Below are positions 9,120 to 17,828 of a stretch of DNA of 64,000 bases, piece by piece (position 1 is the first letter of the stretch; each line of letters begins with the position of its first letter). The position numbers and the translations under genes are program-made. Source of the DNA: Dyella flava (GTDB taxonomy: Bacteria > Pseudomonadota > Gammaproteobacteria > Xanthomonadales > Rhodanobacteraceae); contig NZ_JADIKE010000037.1 in NCBI RefSeq assembly GCF_016904955.1, positions 248,001 to 312,000 on the forward strand. The letters run 5' to 3'. Under the pieces are notes generated by a model that made no database searches, was not told the DNA's origin, and saw nothing but the letters and a program-made list of their open reading frames with translations.

Positions 9120-9749
9120 ATGTACACCCTCTACTATTCCCCCGGCACCGCCAGCATGGTCGTGCACCTGGCCTTGCTGGAAATCGGCGCGGACTATCGG
9201 CTTGAGTACGTCGATTTCGACAAGGACGCGCAACACAGTGCCGAATATCTGAAGCTCAATCCCGGTGGCAAGGTGCCGACCTTGGTGATCGACGGAAGGC
9301 CGGTGTATGAGTCGGGGGCGTTGCTCACCGTGCTTGCCGAGCGGCATCCCGCGGCAAAACTGATCCCGCCGCCGGGCAACCCCGCGCGTGATGCGTGGTT
9401 GCAGTGGATGGTGTTTCTCAGCAACGCGCTGATGTCGAGCTATCGCTTATGGTTCTACCCGCACGAACTGGGTAACGCGGAACATCCGCCTGCTTTGCGC
9501 GCAGCCGTGCAGCGCAAGATCGAGAGCGTATGGGATCAGCTCGAAGCGCATCTTTCCGCGCATGGCCCTTATCTGCTGGGCGCGGATTTCTCCGGCGTCG
9601 ACCTGATGCTGATCATGCTGATGCGTTGGTCGCGCAATATGCCACGGCCCGCTACCGAATGGCCGGCACTGAAACGGCTGGCAGATCTGGTACGTGCGCG
9701 TCCGAGCTGGAAACGGCTCTGCGAACTGGAAGGTTTGAGCGACTGGTAA
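9120..9749 (+). CDS. Glutathione S-transferase family protein
   Basis: 209 residues. N-terminal thioredoxin-like domain (about 1-78) with YYSPGTASMVVHLAL at the glutathione-activating position and the cis-Pro/ESGA motif (GKVPTLVIDG, VYESGALL). The helical C-terminal domain follows (about 88-205, GADFSGVDLMLIMLMRW). The start is ATG at 9120, preceded by AAGGAG five bases upstream; an in-frame GTG two codons earlier overlaps that site and is less likely. It stands alone between the permease and a transporter gene, and the substrate cannot be told from sequence. Confidence 0.88.
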   Translation: MYTLYYSPGTASMVVHLALLEIGADYRLEYVDFDKDAQHSAEYLKLNPGGKVPTLVIDGRPVYESGALLTVLAERHPAAKLIPPPGNPARDAWLQWMVFLSNALMSSYRLWFYPHELGNAEHPPALRAAVQRKIESVWDQLEAHLSAHGPYLLGADFSGVDLMLIMLMRWSRNMPRPATEWPALKRLADLVRARPSWKRLCELEGLSDW

Positions 9750-9869
9750 TTTGCATCACGAACCAGAATCCTCAGCGCGGTTAGCGGCAAGTGCCGAAGG
9801 CGCAAGCCCGATGCATGATCGAACGCTTGCAAAGCTGCGCCCTCGTTACTCATCCCGGCCCCTATCCGC

Positions 9870-11003
9870 ATGAATTCCCCCTCATCACCCGCTCGCCATT
9901 GGCGGGATCGCCTCAAGCACGAGTGGTTGCTGTTGTTGTTCGCCGCACTGACCGTCGCGCTGGCTTGCATCGACCCGCAGCCGCTGGTGCGTTACCAGCG
10001 CTGGCTTCAGTGGCCGACCCTATGCGGTCTGCTCGGCCTGATGATCGCCATCCAGGGTATTCGCGATAGCGGACTGGTGCAGCGCATCGCCGGCATGCTG
10101 GTGGCACGTGTGCACACACTGCGTGGTGTGGGTTTGCTGCTGGTCAGCATGACGTCGGTGCTGTCGATGGTACTGACCAACGACGTGAGCCTGTTTCTGG
10201 TCGTGCCGTTGACCGTGGCGATCGGCGGCATGTCCAACCTGCCCGTGCTACGCATGGCCGTGCTGGAGGCGCTGGCGGTAAATGCCGGTTCCACGCTGAG
10301 CCCGATCGGCAATCCGCAAAATCTGCTGATCTGGCAACACGCGCAGCTCCCCTTCCTGAAATTCGTCAGCAGCATGCTGCCCGCTGCGGCAGTGATGTTT
10401 GTGCTGGTTGCCGCCCTGACCTGGATCTGGCTGCCGCAAGGCCGCGTGACCCTGCAGGCCGAACGGCTCGACGGCCACGCCATATCGGTATCACTGGCGA
10501 TATTGTCGTTGGAGAGCCTCGTCATGATGGTGCTGATGATGGAGTATGGACACGCACCGTTGGGTGCCTTGCTGCTGGTGCTGCCGTTTGCGCTGTTCTC
10601 CTGGCGCAGCCTGATACGTATCGACTGGTTGCTGATGGCCACTTTTGCCGCGATTTTTCTCGGCCTGGGCCATTTTGCGGCGCTGCCGGCGGTCGAGCAC
10701 GCGCTGGACCACATCGATTTCAACCAGCCGCTGGCGCTTTACCTCGGCGGCATTATCAGTTCGCAGCTCATCAGCAATGTACCGGCTACCGTTTTGCTGC
10801 TGGATCGCGGCCCGAATGCGCTGGCGCTGGCGGTAGCGGTGAACGTCGGCGGCTTCGGCGTCGTGATCGGATCGCTGGCGAATTTGATCGCCTTGCGCCT
10901 GGCAAAACAGCCGCATGCGATGCGGCTGTTTCATGAAGTATCGATTCCGTTTTTGCTGGTCTGCGCGCCACTGGTGTATCTGGCGGCTTACCTGCTGGGT
11001 TAA
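9870..11003 (+). CDS. Anion permease of the SLC13/ArsB-CitM type
   Basis: 377 residues, mostly membrane helices (about ten). Two re-entrant motifs typical of the ion transporter superfamily are visible: TNDVSLFLVVPLT with STLSPIGNPQNLLIW in the first half, and SNVPATVLLLD with GSLANLIALRLA in the second. It is shorter than the usual 420-500 residues of this family. Candidate substrates are dicarboxylates, sulfate or arsenite, and nothing nearby decides between them. The stop codon interlocks with that of the next, convergent gene in a TTAA (11000-11003). Confidence 0.85.
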   Translation: MNSPSSPARHWRDRLKHEWLLLLFAALTVALACIDPQPLVRYQRWLQWPTLCGLLGLMIAIQGIRDSGLVQRIAGMLVARVHTLRGVGLLLVSMTSVLSMVLTNDVSLFLVVPLTVAIGGMSNLPVLRMAVLEALAVNAGSTLSPIGNPQNLLIWQHAQLPFLKFVSSMLPAAAVMFVLVAALTWIWLPQGRVTLQAERLDGHAISVSLAILSLESLVMMVLMMEYGHAPLGALLLVLPFALFSWRSLIRIDWLLMATFAAIFLGLGHFAALPAVEHALDHIDFNQPLALYLGGIISSQLISNVPATVLLLDRGPNALALAVAVNVGGFGVVIGSLANLIALRLAKQPHAMRLFHEVSIPFLLVCAPLVYLAAYLLG

Positions 11004-11776
11004 TCATCGTCGTCATGCGGCACGTTGATCTTGCCGCCGATATTCCTGTGCGTGACGTCGCCGCTGCCCTTCGCGCCAACCGTGAGGTCGCCGCGCACAT
11101 TGCTTACGGTAAGGTCGCCGGAGCCGAGTGTCCCCACGTCGACGCTGCCGCCCACCTGATCCAGCTCCACATCGCCCGAACCGACGCTGCCGATATGCAC
11201 ATCGCTCTTGATGGATCGTGCCTTGAGATCGCCGGAACCGACTGAGCCCGCACGCAAACTGCCAATCTCGGCAATATCCACGTCACCGGAGCCGGTGACC
11301 ACGCTTACCGCACCGGAAATATTGCTGATGTGCAGGTCACCCGAACCGGTTTGCACATCGAGCTGGGCCAGGCCGCTGATATACGCGTCGCCGGAGCCAT
11401 CGTTGACCGACACCGGCATGGTCGCCGGAAGCTGGATCTGCAGGTCCAGTTCCTCGTAAGACACCCCGAACAGGCTGATATTGATGGCACTTTTGCCGCC
11501 GACATCGATAATCAACTGATCGCCTTCGCGGTGCGAAGACACCTGCAAATTGTCCAGCGCGCTCTGCGATGACGCGCAGGCGCGGCCGGTGAGTTCCAGC
11601 GAGCTGGAGCTGCCGCTGCCGATCAGATGCATATCGTGACTGTGCAGTTCGATCTGCACGCCACGCACGCCGGACAGGTCATCGTGCAGATTGCGCGGCG
11701 CCGAATAACGGCATTCATCCGCAGCCGCTGTCAGGGAAATCAACAGCAGGGGCAAAAGAACGAGTAGGCGGCGCAT
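11000..11776 (-). CDS. Secreted GIN/DUF2807-type beta-helix protein with GSGD repeats
   Basis: 258 residues. Signal peptide (MRRLLVLLPLLLISLTAAADE), then a domain related to the putative auto-transporter adhesin head/GIN family (DUF2807/DUF4097). From about residue 125 the chain repeats a motif of roughly 18-20 residues centred on GSGD (seven or more occurrences), the pattern of a right-handed beta-helix in which each turn carries the same loop. It ends in a DDDD tail. The acidic Gly-Ser-Gly-Asp loops could bind cations. Location is probably periplasmic or cell surface. Its function is unknown in this family. Confidence 0.8.
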   Translation of the reverse strand: MRRLLVLLPLLLISLTAAADECRYSAPRNLHDDLSGVRGVQIELHSHDMHLIGSGSSSSLELTGRACASSQSALDNLQVSSHREGDQLIIDVGGKSAINISLFGVSYEELDLQIQLPATMPVSVNDGSGDAYISGLAQLDVQTGSGDLHISNISGAVSVVTGSGDVDIAEIGSLRAGSVGSGDLKARSIKSDVHIGSVGSGDVELDQVGGSVDVGTLGSGDLTVSNVRGDLTVGAKGSGDVTHRNIGGKINVPHDDDD

Positions 11777-11927
11777 GCGGAATCTCCGGTGGTTGTACGA
11801 GTGTTCTGATGCCTGGCGGACCGCAAAGGTTGAAAGCCTGACTGGTCCGCCTGCCTGCGCCGGAACGACGGCGGGGCCAGCCCCAGCACGTGTACCTATG
11901 CCCTAAAGAACCCCGGAAGAGAAGTGC

Positions 11928-12731
11928 TTAAAGCTTGGGTTCCTCCGTCTTGGCGCGCTGCCAAAGCGCTTCTTGCGCGGGAAGGTCGGAAGCCGACAAA
12001 GGCTTCCCAGCCTCGCTCGCCAGTTGCTCCATGCGTCGAAACCGGCGCTCGAATTTCGCATTGGCATGTTTCAGCGCCCGGACGAAATCCACGCGGGCGT
12101 GCCGGGCCAGGTTCACCGCCACAAACAGCACATCGCCGATCTCGTCTTCCAACCGCGCCGGATCGGCACCGGCGGCGAATTCGGCATCCACTTCGGCCAA
12201 TTCTTCGTGCAGCTTTTCGATCACCGGACGGTGATCCGGCCAATCGAAACCTACCGTGGCGGCACGCTGCTGCAGCTTGAGTGCACGCTGCCATTCGGGC
12301 TGGCCGCGCGACACACCGGCCAGCACGCTGCTGTCCTGAGTGTCGCCCTTGGCGGCGCGTTCGCGCGCCTTGATGTCATCCCAGGCCCGCTTCTGCTCGT
12401 CAAGGTCGGCGTAGGTGACATCGCCAAAAACATGCGGATGGCGGCGCAGCATCTTGTCGCTGATGGTGTGCGCGACATCGTCAAAATCGAACAGTCCTTG
12501 CTCCTGCGCCATCTGCGCGTGAAAGACCACCTGCAACAGCAGATCGCCCAGTTCATCGCGCAAATCGTGCCAGTCGCGGCGGTCGATGGCGTCGGCGACT
12601 TCGTAGGCTTCCTCGACCGTATAGGGAGCAATGGTGCTGAAATCCTGCTTCACATCCCACGGGCAACCCCGTTCGGGATCGCGCAGGCGAGCCATGATGG
12701 CTAGCAGGTCGGCGAGGCTGTGGCGGGTCAT
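11928..12731 (-). CDS. mazG: Nucleoside triphosphate pyrophosphohydrolase MazG
   Basis: 267 residues. Hydrolyses NTPs to NMP and pyrophosphate, cleaning the nucleotide pool. It has the two tandem MazG domains: the first has the EExxE...ExxD metal site (VEEAYEVADAI, RDELGDLLLQVVFHAQ) at about 36-75, the second has the matching residues (EKLHEELAEVDAE, LEDEIGDVLFVAVNLARH). Length equals the usual 260-270. It is in the same orientation as cysQ, separated by a palindromic heptamer element that may affect readthrough. Confidence 0.95.
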   Translation of the reverse strand: MTRHSLADLLAIMARLRDPERGCPWDVKQDFSTIAPYTVEEAYEVADAIDRRDWHDLRDELGDLLLQVVFHAQMAQEQGLFDFDDVAHTISDKMLRRHPHVFGDVTYADLDEQKRAWDDIKARERAAKGDTQDSSVLAGVSRGQPEWQRALKLQQRAATVGFDWPDHRPVIEKLHEELAEVDAEFAAGADPARLEDEIGDVLFVAVNLARHARVDFVRALKHANAKFERRFRRMEQLASEAGKPLSASDLPAQEALWQRAKTEEPKL

Positions 12732-12736
12732 AAGGC

Positions 12737-12881
12737 TTAGGAGTGAGTGGAGAGGAGTGAGGAGTGAGAGAAAGCCATCGCATTGGCGATGCTTACGCGC
12801 TTTTTATGTAGCGAACGAAGAGCAACGGAGAGGCGCCACGAAGAGCATGCTCTTCTCTCACTCCTCTCCACTCACTCCTAA
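12737..12881. repeat. Inverted repeat with GAGTGAG heptamers, copy 1
   Basis: The left arm (12737-12772) reads TTAGGAGTGAGTGGAGAGG and continues with tandem GAGTGAG units. The right arm (12853-12881) is its reverse complement with one heptamer fewer. The arms enclose about 80 bp that include a GAAGAGCATGCTCTTC palindrome. The right arm overlaps the last codons of cysQ. A related element with four heptamers lies at 17404-17499. Confidence 0.8.
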
Positions 12882-13691
12882 AGCGCCGCGTATACGCGCC
12901 GGCCAGTCGATGCCCGTATCGCCCACCGCCAGGAACTCGGGATTGATCAGCGATTCCCCACGGTTGTAGCGCAATGGCTTGCCGGTCAGGTCGAGCACGG
13001 CACCGCCGGCCTCCTCCAGCACACACTGTGCGGCGGCGGTATCCCATTCGCTGGTAGGGCCACGGCGCAGATAGACATCGGCAGCACCGCGCGCCAGCAG
13101 GCAGAACTTGAGCGACGAGCCCAGCGGTTGCAGGTGGTATTCCTCGCCCAGCAGGCGGCGCATGGCGGTTTCCGCCATGCCGCCGTGCGAGCGACTGCCG
13201 GCGGCCACTGGCGGATTGGCCAAGGCGCGGCTGGAGATGCGTTCCCATTCGGCATCGGCCTGTACCTGCCACCACGCGCCGTATCCACGCGCGGCGGCAA
13301 ACAATTCTTCGGTCACCGGGGCCAGCACCACACCCATCACCGTTTCGCCCTGATCGATAAGCGCGATATTGACGGTGAACTCGCCGTTGCGCTTGATGAA
13401 TTCACGCGTGCCATCGAGCGGATCGACCAGCCAGTAGCGCGACCATTGCCGGCGCTGTTCCCAGGGCGAGTGGCTGGCTTCTTCCGACACCACCGGCAGC
13501 ACCGGATCAAGCTGCGCAAGACCGGCGGCGATCACCTTTTGTGCAGCCAGATCCGCCGCGGTAAGCGGCGAACAATCTTCCTTGACTTCGACATCGAAAT
13601 CTTCGCGATAGATGTCCATGATGGCCTCGCCGGCGCGGCGCGCCAGCAGGCCAATCTCAAGCAGGAGGGAATGGTCGGGTCCGTTGCTCAT
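12858..13691 (-). CDS. cysQ: 3'(2'),5'-bisphosphate nucleotidase CysQ
   Basis: 277 residues. Dephosphorylates 3'-phosphoadenosine 5'-phosphate from sulfate assimilation. An inositol-monophosphatase-fold enzyme: metal-site Glu in SEEASHSPW, motif WLVDPLDGTREFI (about 94-106) and the second motif SEWDTAAAQCVLEEAGG near 215-231. The last residues (LGVSGEE) and the stop codon are encoded inside the GAGTGAG repeat, so an element has replaced the original 3' end. The start codon overlaps the nudE stop by one base (13691), indicating translational coupling. Confidence 0.93.
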   Translation of the reverse strand: MSNGPDHSLLLEIGLLARRAGEAIMDIYREDFDVEVKEDCSPLTAADLAAQKVIAAGLAQLDPVLPVVSEEASHSPWEQRRQWSRYWLVDPLDGTREFIKRNGEFTVNIALIDQGETVMGVVLAPVTEELFAAARGYGAWWQVQADAEWERISSRALANPPVAAGSRSHGGMAETAMRRLLGEEYHLQPLGSSLKFCLLARGAADVYLRRGPTSEWDTAAAQCVLEEAGGAVLDLTGKPLRYNRGESLINPEFLAVGDTGIDWPARIRGALGVSGEE

Positions 13692-14248
13692 CAGGTTCGC
13701 TGTAGACGTCCGGCTAGGTATTCGCGCGCCAGAAACAGCGCTGCGATGGAACGGCCTTCGGTGACGTCGTCACGCGAGACCAGGCTGTGCAGATCGGCGA
13801 GTTTCCACGGCACCACTTCCAGCGGCTCGGGTTCGTCGCCAGGCAGGCTTTCCGGATACAGATCCTGCGCCAGCACCACATGCGCCATATGGGTCATGTA
13901 GGACGGCGACAAGGACAGGTTGTGCAGGATCTTGAGCGAGCGAGCGCCATAACCGACTTCTTCCTTCAGCTCGCGATTGGCACCCTGCTCCACCGTTTCA
14001 TCACGATCGAGCCGCCCCTTGGGCAAGCCCAACTCGTAACGCTCCACGCCCACGCCGTATTCGCGCACCAACAGAACGGTTTCGTCATCGATCATCGGCA
14101 CGATGATCACCGCGCCCAGGCCGCTGCCTTTCAGGCGTTCGTAGGTGCGGTGCTCGCCGTTGGAAAACTCCAGATCCACCTTTTCCACACGCAGGAAACT
14201 GCTGGCGTCCGAATCGTACTTGGCGTGAATGATGGGATAGTGTGGCAT
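13691..14248 (-). CDS. nudE: ADP compounds hydrolase NudE (Nudix)
   Basis: 185 residues. Hydrolyses ADP-ribose, AP3A, NADH and similar ADP compounds. The Nudix box follows GX5EX7REUXEEXGU exactly: G at the start of GRLDRDE, then RELKEEVGYG (about residues 76-98). Length matches E. coli NudE (186). The neighbour cysQ, coupled by a 1-bp overlap, also acts on an adenosine nucleotide, so the pair probably forms a small nucleotide-housekeeping operon. Confidence 0.93.
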   Translation of the reverse strand: MPHYPIIHAKYDSDASSFLRVEKVDLEFSNGEHRTYERLKGSGLGAVIIVPMIDDETVLLVREYGVGVERYELGLPKGRLDRDETVEQGANRELKEEVGYGARSLKILHNLSLSPSYMTHMAHVVLAQDLYPESLPGDEPEPLEVVPWKLADLHSLVSRDDVTEGRSIAALFLAREYLAGRLQRT

Positions 14249-14274
14249 CGGGGGATTGTAGCGGGGTTTTATCC

Positions 14275-14302
14275 CCTCTCCCCATGGAAACCTGGGGAGA
14301 GG
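14275..14302. terminator. CCTCTCCCCA/TGGGGAGAGG hairpin
   Basis: A perfect 10-bp stem with an 8-base loop lies between the HisN-like gene and nudE, both leftward. It belongs to the CCCTCTCCC-GGGAGAGGG family also seen at 47316-47342, 60234-60271 and within hrpA. It could attenuate transcription from the hisN side. Confidence 0.55.
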
Positions 14303-14356
14303 ATTAAGACGCGGGAACGATCTTGCACGGATAACCAGGCTTGCTGGATGGCGCCT

Positions 14357-15157
14357 TCACCCTGGCCCGCTCCCCACGGTGGGCAGGGAAAGCCGTTGCA
14401 GGGCTTGCGCGTGGATGGCGTGCGTACCGGCCAATACGCTACGGGTGTCGAGGGTCAACGGCTGGCCTTGCAGATCGGTAAACACGCCGCCGGCCTCGCG
14501 CACGATTACCGCCAAGGGGGCGATGTCAAGAATGTTGACGTCGGACTCGATCACCAGATCCAGACCACCACGGGCCAGCAGGTGGTAATGGCAGAAATCA
14601 CCGTAGCCGCGAATGCGGTTGCTGTCGCGGATCAAGGCACCCAGCGCCTGCCAGCGCGCGTCGCTGGTAAGCGTCTTGACGTTGCCGGTGGAGATCGAGG
14701 CCTGCGCCATCTCGGAAGTGGATGCCACCTGTACGCGCTCACCGTTTAACCATGCGCCGTCGCCGGCGCTGGCCCACATGGTTTCACCGTAGATCGGCGC
14801 GCTGGATACGCCAAGCACCAGTTCACCCTTGTCCATCAACGCAATTTGCGTTGAAAAAAACGGTGTGCGCCGTACGAAACTCTTGGTGCCATCCAGCGGA
14901 TCGACCAGCCACAGCAGTCCATCGCGACGGCCATCCAGACCAAATTCCTCGCCATAGATAGCCGCATCCGGCAAGACCGGAGCGAGGATGGCCCGGATGG
15001 CCTGTTCCGCCTCGCGATCGGCGATGGTCACGGGAGTGGCATCAGACTTGATCTCGATATCGACCCCACGCTGCCAATAATGCCGAATGACTTCGGCGGC
15101 AGCGTCCGCGGCTTCCCGCGCTGCGCTGAGTGCAGCACCCCATCGCTGGTCGTTCAT
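14357..15157 (-). CDS. Inositol monophosphatase-family phosphatase, probably histidinol-phosphatase HisN-like
   Basis: 266 residues. A metal-dependent phosphomonoesterase with EEFGLDG (metal Glu), WLVDPLDGTKSFV (about 83-95) and NILDIAPLAVIVREAGG in the C-terminal half. The GYGDFCHYHLLARG segment resembles the HisN subgroup, which hydrolyses histidinol phosphate; an inositol-phosphatase or related role cannot be excluded. Its start codon overlaps the gspN stop by four bases (ATGA at 15154-15157), so the two genes are coupled. Confidence 0.85.
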   Translation of the reverse strand: MNDQRWGAALSAAREAADAAAEVIRHYWQRGVDIEIKSDATPVTIADREAEQAIRAILAPVLPDAAIYGEEFGLDGRRDGLLWLVDPLDGTKSFVRRTPFFSTQIALMDKGELVLGVSSAPIYGETMWASAGDGAWLNGERVQVASTSEMAQASISTGNVKTLTSDARWQALGALIRDSNRIRGYGDFCHYHLLARGGLDLVIESDVNILDIAPLAVIVREAGGVFTDLQGQPLTLDTRSVLAGTHAIHAQALQRLSLPTVGSGPG

Positions 15158-15936
15158 GGATTTCCTGTTGCCGTGTTGAATTGGGCCAAGCCTCCACGAT
15201 AGCGGAGTTGTACGCTGCCGTCCGCCGCGGGCGTGCCAAAGCCGTCTAACCAGTGCAGAAGCGCTGGATTTTCGCTACGCGGTTTCAGATTCATGCTCAG
15301 ATCCCAGCCCAATGGACTAAAAGATAGCCGTCCAGCCGTCTGCAAGGAACCGCGGCCATCATCATCAAGCGCCGCCTTCAACGCACCAGACTCGCCGAGA
15401 ATCGTGAGCCGCATCGTTCCAAGAGGAATCGTTCCTTGCGCCGTGCGCACTGCCGCATGGGACCAGACGCCAGAGGCATCGGCCTGCATCGGCCATTGGC
15501 CCTGCAGCAATGCTTGCGTGACATGCAGATCAAGCTGGCCTTGCGGCTGGCCGTTGAACAACGCCTGCACGCCGAGTTGCGCCATATCGGCATGCAAGGT
15601 GATGTCGTGCCAGTCTTCCTGCGTATCGGAGATGCGATGCATCTTTGCCTGCAATTGAAGTTGCGGCTGCCGCAAATCGATGCCGATTTGCACATCGCCA
15701 AGCAAAGCGCGCCGTGAAAGTGTCCAGGCAAGACTGCCCAGGGCGGTGCCGGCCGGCGTCGATACCTGCCCGGCGTGACCCTGCCACAGCGTGCCGCCAA
15801 TCCGATCGAATTTCAGTCCGTGCAATCGCGATTGCATCAGGGACAGGGCCAGGCGTGCGGGCATGAACCACACCAGCAGGGCCAATGCGATAAGAAACAC
15901 GGCCAGGCCGGTGAGCAGTGCACGCAGAGGTTTCAT
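15154..15936 (-). CDS. gspN: Type II secretion system protein N (GspN)
   Basis: 260 residues. A bitopic inner-membrane protein of the type II secretion machinery: one N-terminal helix (about 5-25), then a periplasmic beta-rich domain with GTLWQGHAG and FSPLGWDLSMNLKP typical of GspN. I chose the ATG at 15934-15936; the open frame runs on to 17010 but overlaps bioA on the other strand. No other gsp gene lies in the window, so this is an isolated copy attached to a phosphatase gene. It is divergent from bioA. Confidence 0.82.
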   Translation of the reverse strand: MKPLRALLTGLAVFLIALALLVWFMPARLALSLMQSRLHGLKFDRIGGTLWQGHAGQVSTPAGTALGSLAWTLSRRALLGDVQIGIDLRQPQLQLQAKMHRISDTQEDWHDITLHADMAQLGVQALFNGQPQGQLDLHVTQALLQGQWPMQADASGVWSHAAVRTAQGTIPLGTMRLTILGESGALKAALDDDGRGSLQTAGRLSFSPLGWDLSMNLKPRSENPALLHWLDGFGTPAADGSVQLRYRGGLAQFNTATGNP

Positions 15937-16038
15937 TAAATCCGTTTCCAGAATGGGCGCTGCCGCCGACAGCGATACATGACGGCGAGGTATTTCAGCA
16001 CCCTTGAGCCCATCCGCCACTGCCCCGATCATAGCCGG

Positions 16039-17403
16039 ATGACCCAGCCCCATGACGCCAATGCCGCCCTTGCCCGGCGCGATCTCCAACACATCTGGCA
16101 CCCCTGCACCCAGATGCATGACCACCAGCATGTTCCCATGGTGCCGATCGTGCGGGGCGAAGGCCCCTGGCTGATCGATGCCGAAGGCCGCCGCTACCTG
16201 GACGGCATCAGCTCGTGGTGGACCAATCTGTTCGGCCACGCCCATCCGCGCATCGCCGCCGGACTGGCCGAGCAGGCGAAAACACTGGAGCACGTGATCT
16301 TTGCCGGCTTTACCCATCCACCGGCGATCGAGCTGGCCGAGCAACTGGTGAAGATCACGCCGGCCGGACTCGACAAGGTGTTCTTCGCAGACAATGGTTC
16401 GGCTGCGATTGAAGTGGCGCTGAAGATGAGCTTCCACTACTGGCTCAACCAGGGGCACGGCGAAAAGACCCGCTTTATCGCGCTGACCGGCAGCTATCAC
16501 GGCGAAACACTCGGCGCCCTGTCCGTCAGCGATGTCGCGCTGTATCGCAAAACCTACGCGCCGCTGCTGCTCACGCCTCTGCTTGCGCCTTCGCCGGACG
16601 CTTACGAGGGAGCGCCTGGGGAGTCGCCCGAACAAACCGCAACGCGCCGGCTCGAAGCCATGCGTGTGTTGCTGGAACAGCATGCACATGAAACCTGCGC
16701 GGTGATCGTCGAACCACTCGTGCAGTGCGCGGGTGGCATGCGCATGTATCACCCGTGTTATCTCAGCGGGCTGCGCGCGTTGTGCGATGAGTACAACGTG
16801 CATTTCATCGCCGACGAAATCGCCGTGGGCTTCGGCCGCACCGGCACGATGTTCGCCTGCGAACAGGCCGGCGTGACGCCGGACTTCATGTGCCTGTCCA
16901 AGGGGCTCACCGGCGGCACCTTGCCACTCTCCGTGGTGCTTACTACCCAGCATGTCTACGATGCGTTTTACGCCGAGTACAACGCGGGGAAAGCTTTTCT
17001 GCATTCGCACAGCTACACCGGCAATCCGCTGGCCTGTCGTGCGGCGCTCGAAACGCTGGCGATTTTCCGTGATGAACCCGTGCTGGAACGTAACCGTGTG
17101 CTAGCGGCGCATCTTGCCAAACGGCTGGAGCCGTTCCGCGATCATCCGCACGTCGCCGACGTGCGCCAGCAGGGCATGATTGCCGCCGTGGAACTGGTGG
17201 CAGATAAAACAACGCGCCGTCCTTTCCCGGCGGAAGAGCGACGCGGCTTGCGTGTCTATCTGCATGGCCTGCAAAACGGCGCGTTGCTACGGCCGTTAGG
17301 CAATGTGATTTATTTCATGCCGCCTTACGTGGTGAGCGAGAGCGATATCGATCACCTCGTTCACGTGGCGAATGAGGGTATTGCTCTTGCCGTGCGGAGC
17401 TAG
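16039..17403 (+). CDS. bioA: Adenosylmethionine-8-amino-7-oxononanoate aminotransferase BioA
   Basis: 454 residues. A PLP enzyme that makes 7,8-diaminopelargonate in biotin synthesis, with S-adenosylmethionine as amino donor. Visible are the N-terminal block (HIWHPCTQM), GISSWWTNLFGHAHP, the PLP-phosphate segment DNGSAAIEVALKM, Asp in FIADEIAVGFGRTG and the Schiff-base Lys in LSKGLTGGTLPLS. I placed the start at ATG 16039 because it gives the canonical N terminus; an in-frame ATG at 15979 adds 20 unrelated residues. No other bio gene is present. The stop is at the edge of a GAGTGAG repeat element. Confidence 0.94.
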   Translation: MTQPHDANAALARRDLQHIWHPCTQMHDHQHVPMVPIVRGEGPWLIDAEGRRYLDGISSWWTNLFGHAHPRIAAGLAEQAKTLEHVIFAGFTHPPAIELAEQLVKITPAGLDKVFFADNGSAAIEVALKMSFHYWLNQGHGEKTRFIALTGSYHGETLGALSVSDVALYRKTYAPLLLTPLLAPSPDAYEGAPGESPEQTATRRLEAMRVLLEQHAHETCAVIVEPLVQCAGGMRMYHPCYLSGLRALCDEYNVHFIADEIAVGFGRTGTMFACEQAGVTPDFMCLSKGLTGGTLPLSVVLTTQHVYDAFYAEYNAGKAFLHSHSYTGNPLACRAALETLAIFRDEPVLERNRVLAAHLAKRLEPFRDHPHVADVRQQGMIAAVELVADKTTRRPFPAEERRGLRVYLHGLQNGALLRPLGNVIYFMPPYVVSESDIDHLVHVANEGIALAVRS

Positions 17404-17499
17404 GAGCTAGAAGTGAGTGGAGAGGAGTGAGGAGTGAGGAGTGAGGAGTGAGAGAGAGCGACGGCACTCTCTTTTCTCACTCCTATTTTCTCTCTCCTG
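17404..17499. repeat. GAGTGAG heptamer element, copy 2
   Basis: AGTGAGTGGAGAGG is followed by four tandem 7-bp GGAGTGA units, then a spacer, then the partial reverse complement TTTTCTCACTCC. It is related to the element at 12737-12881, which has two heptamers in the same arm, so the unit number varies between copies. It sits between bioA and the convergent gene for a small secreted protein. Confidence 0.75.
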
Positions 17500-17501
17500 C
17501 C

Positions 17502-17828
17502 TCAGTATCCGTTGCCGTGAATCGTTATGGCCGGATCCAGCTTCTGCAACGCCGGTCCCAAATTGGTTTCGCCGGTGCTGTCGATGTCTTTCTTGCTGTA
17601 GCTGCGGCCGGTCACCGGCAGGCACTGGCCTTTCTTGGCCGGGATCAGGCTGCCGGTGTCATGCAGGCAATTGCGGTCGCCCGGCTTGATCGGCGAATGA
17701 TTGTTCGAAGCGGCAGCCGAGGTGGCGGCCGGTTGCTGGGTAGCCGCGCTGTTCTGCGGCGCAGCACGGATCGCTGTGGCAAAACCGGCGGCCGTCAACA
17801 GGACGACGACGGTAACTAGCTTGGACAT
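17502..17828 (-). CDS. Small exported protein of unknown function
   Basis: 108 residues. Signal peptide (MSKLVTVVVLLTAAGFATAIRA), an Ala/Ser/Gln-rich linker, then a short C-terminal part with two cysteines (GDRNCLHDTG, KGQCLPVTGRSYS). The start at 17826-17828 is supported by AGGAGG six bases upstream; the longer open frame to 17912 lacks this. The two cysteines could form a disulfide in the periplasm. I do not recognise a family. It is convergent with bioA and divergent from rsmE. Confidence 0.75.
   Translation of the reverse strand: MSKLVTVVVLLTAAGFATAIRAAPQNSAATQQPAATSAAASNNHSPIKPGDRNCLHDTGSLIPAKKGQCLPVTGRSYSKKDIDSTGETNLGPALQKLDPAITIHGNGY

Noticed and set aside
11000..11003. Interlocking stop codons (TTAA) of the permease and the GSGD protein
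   Set aside because: A tidy convergent overlap but common in compact genomes; no function implied.
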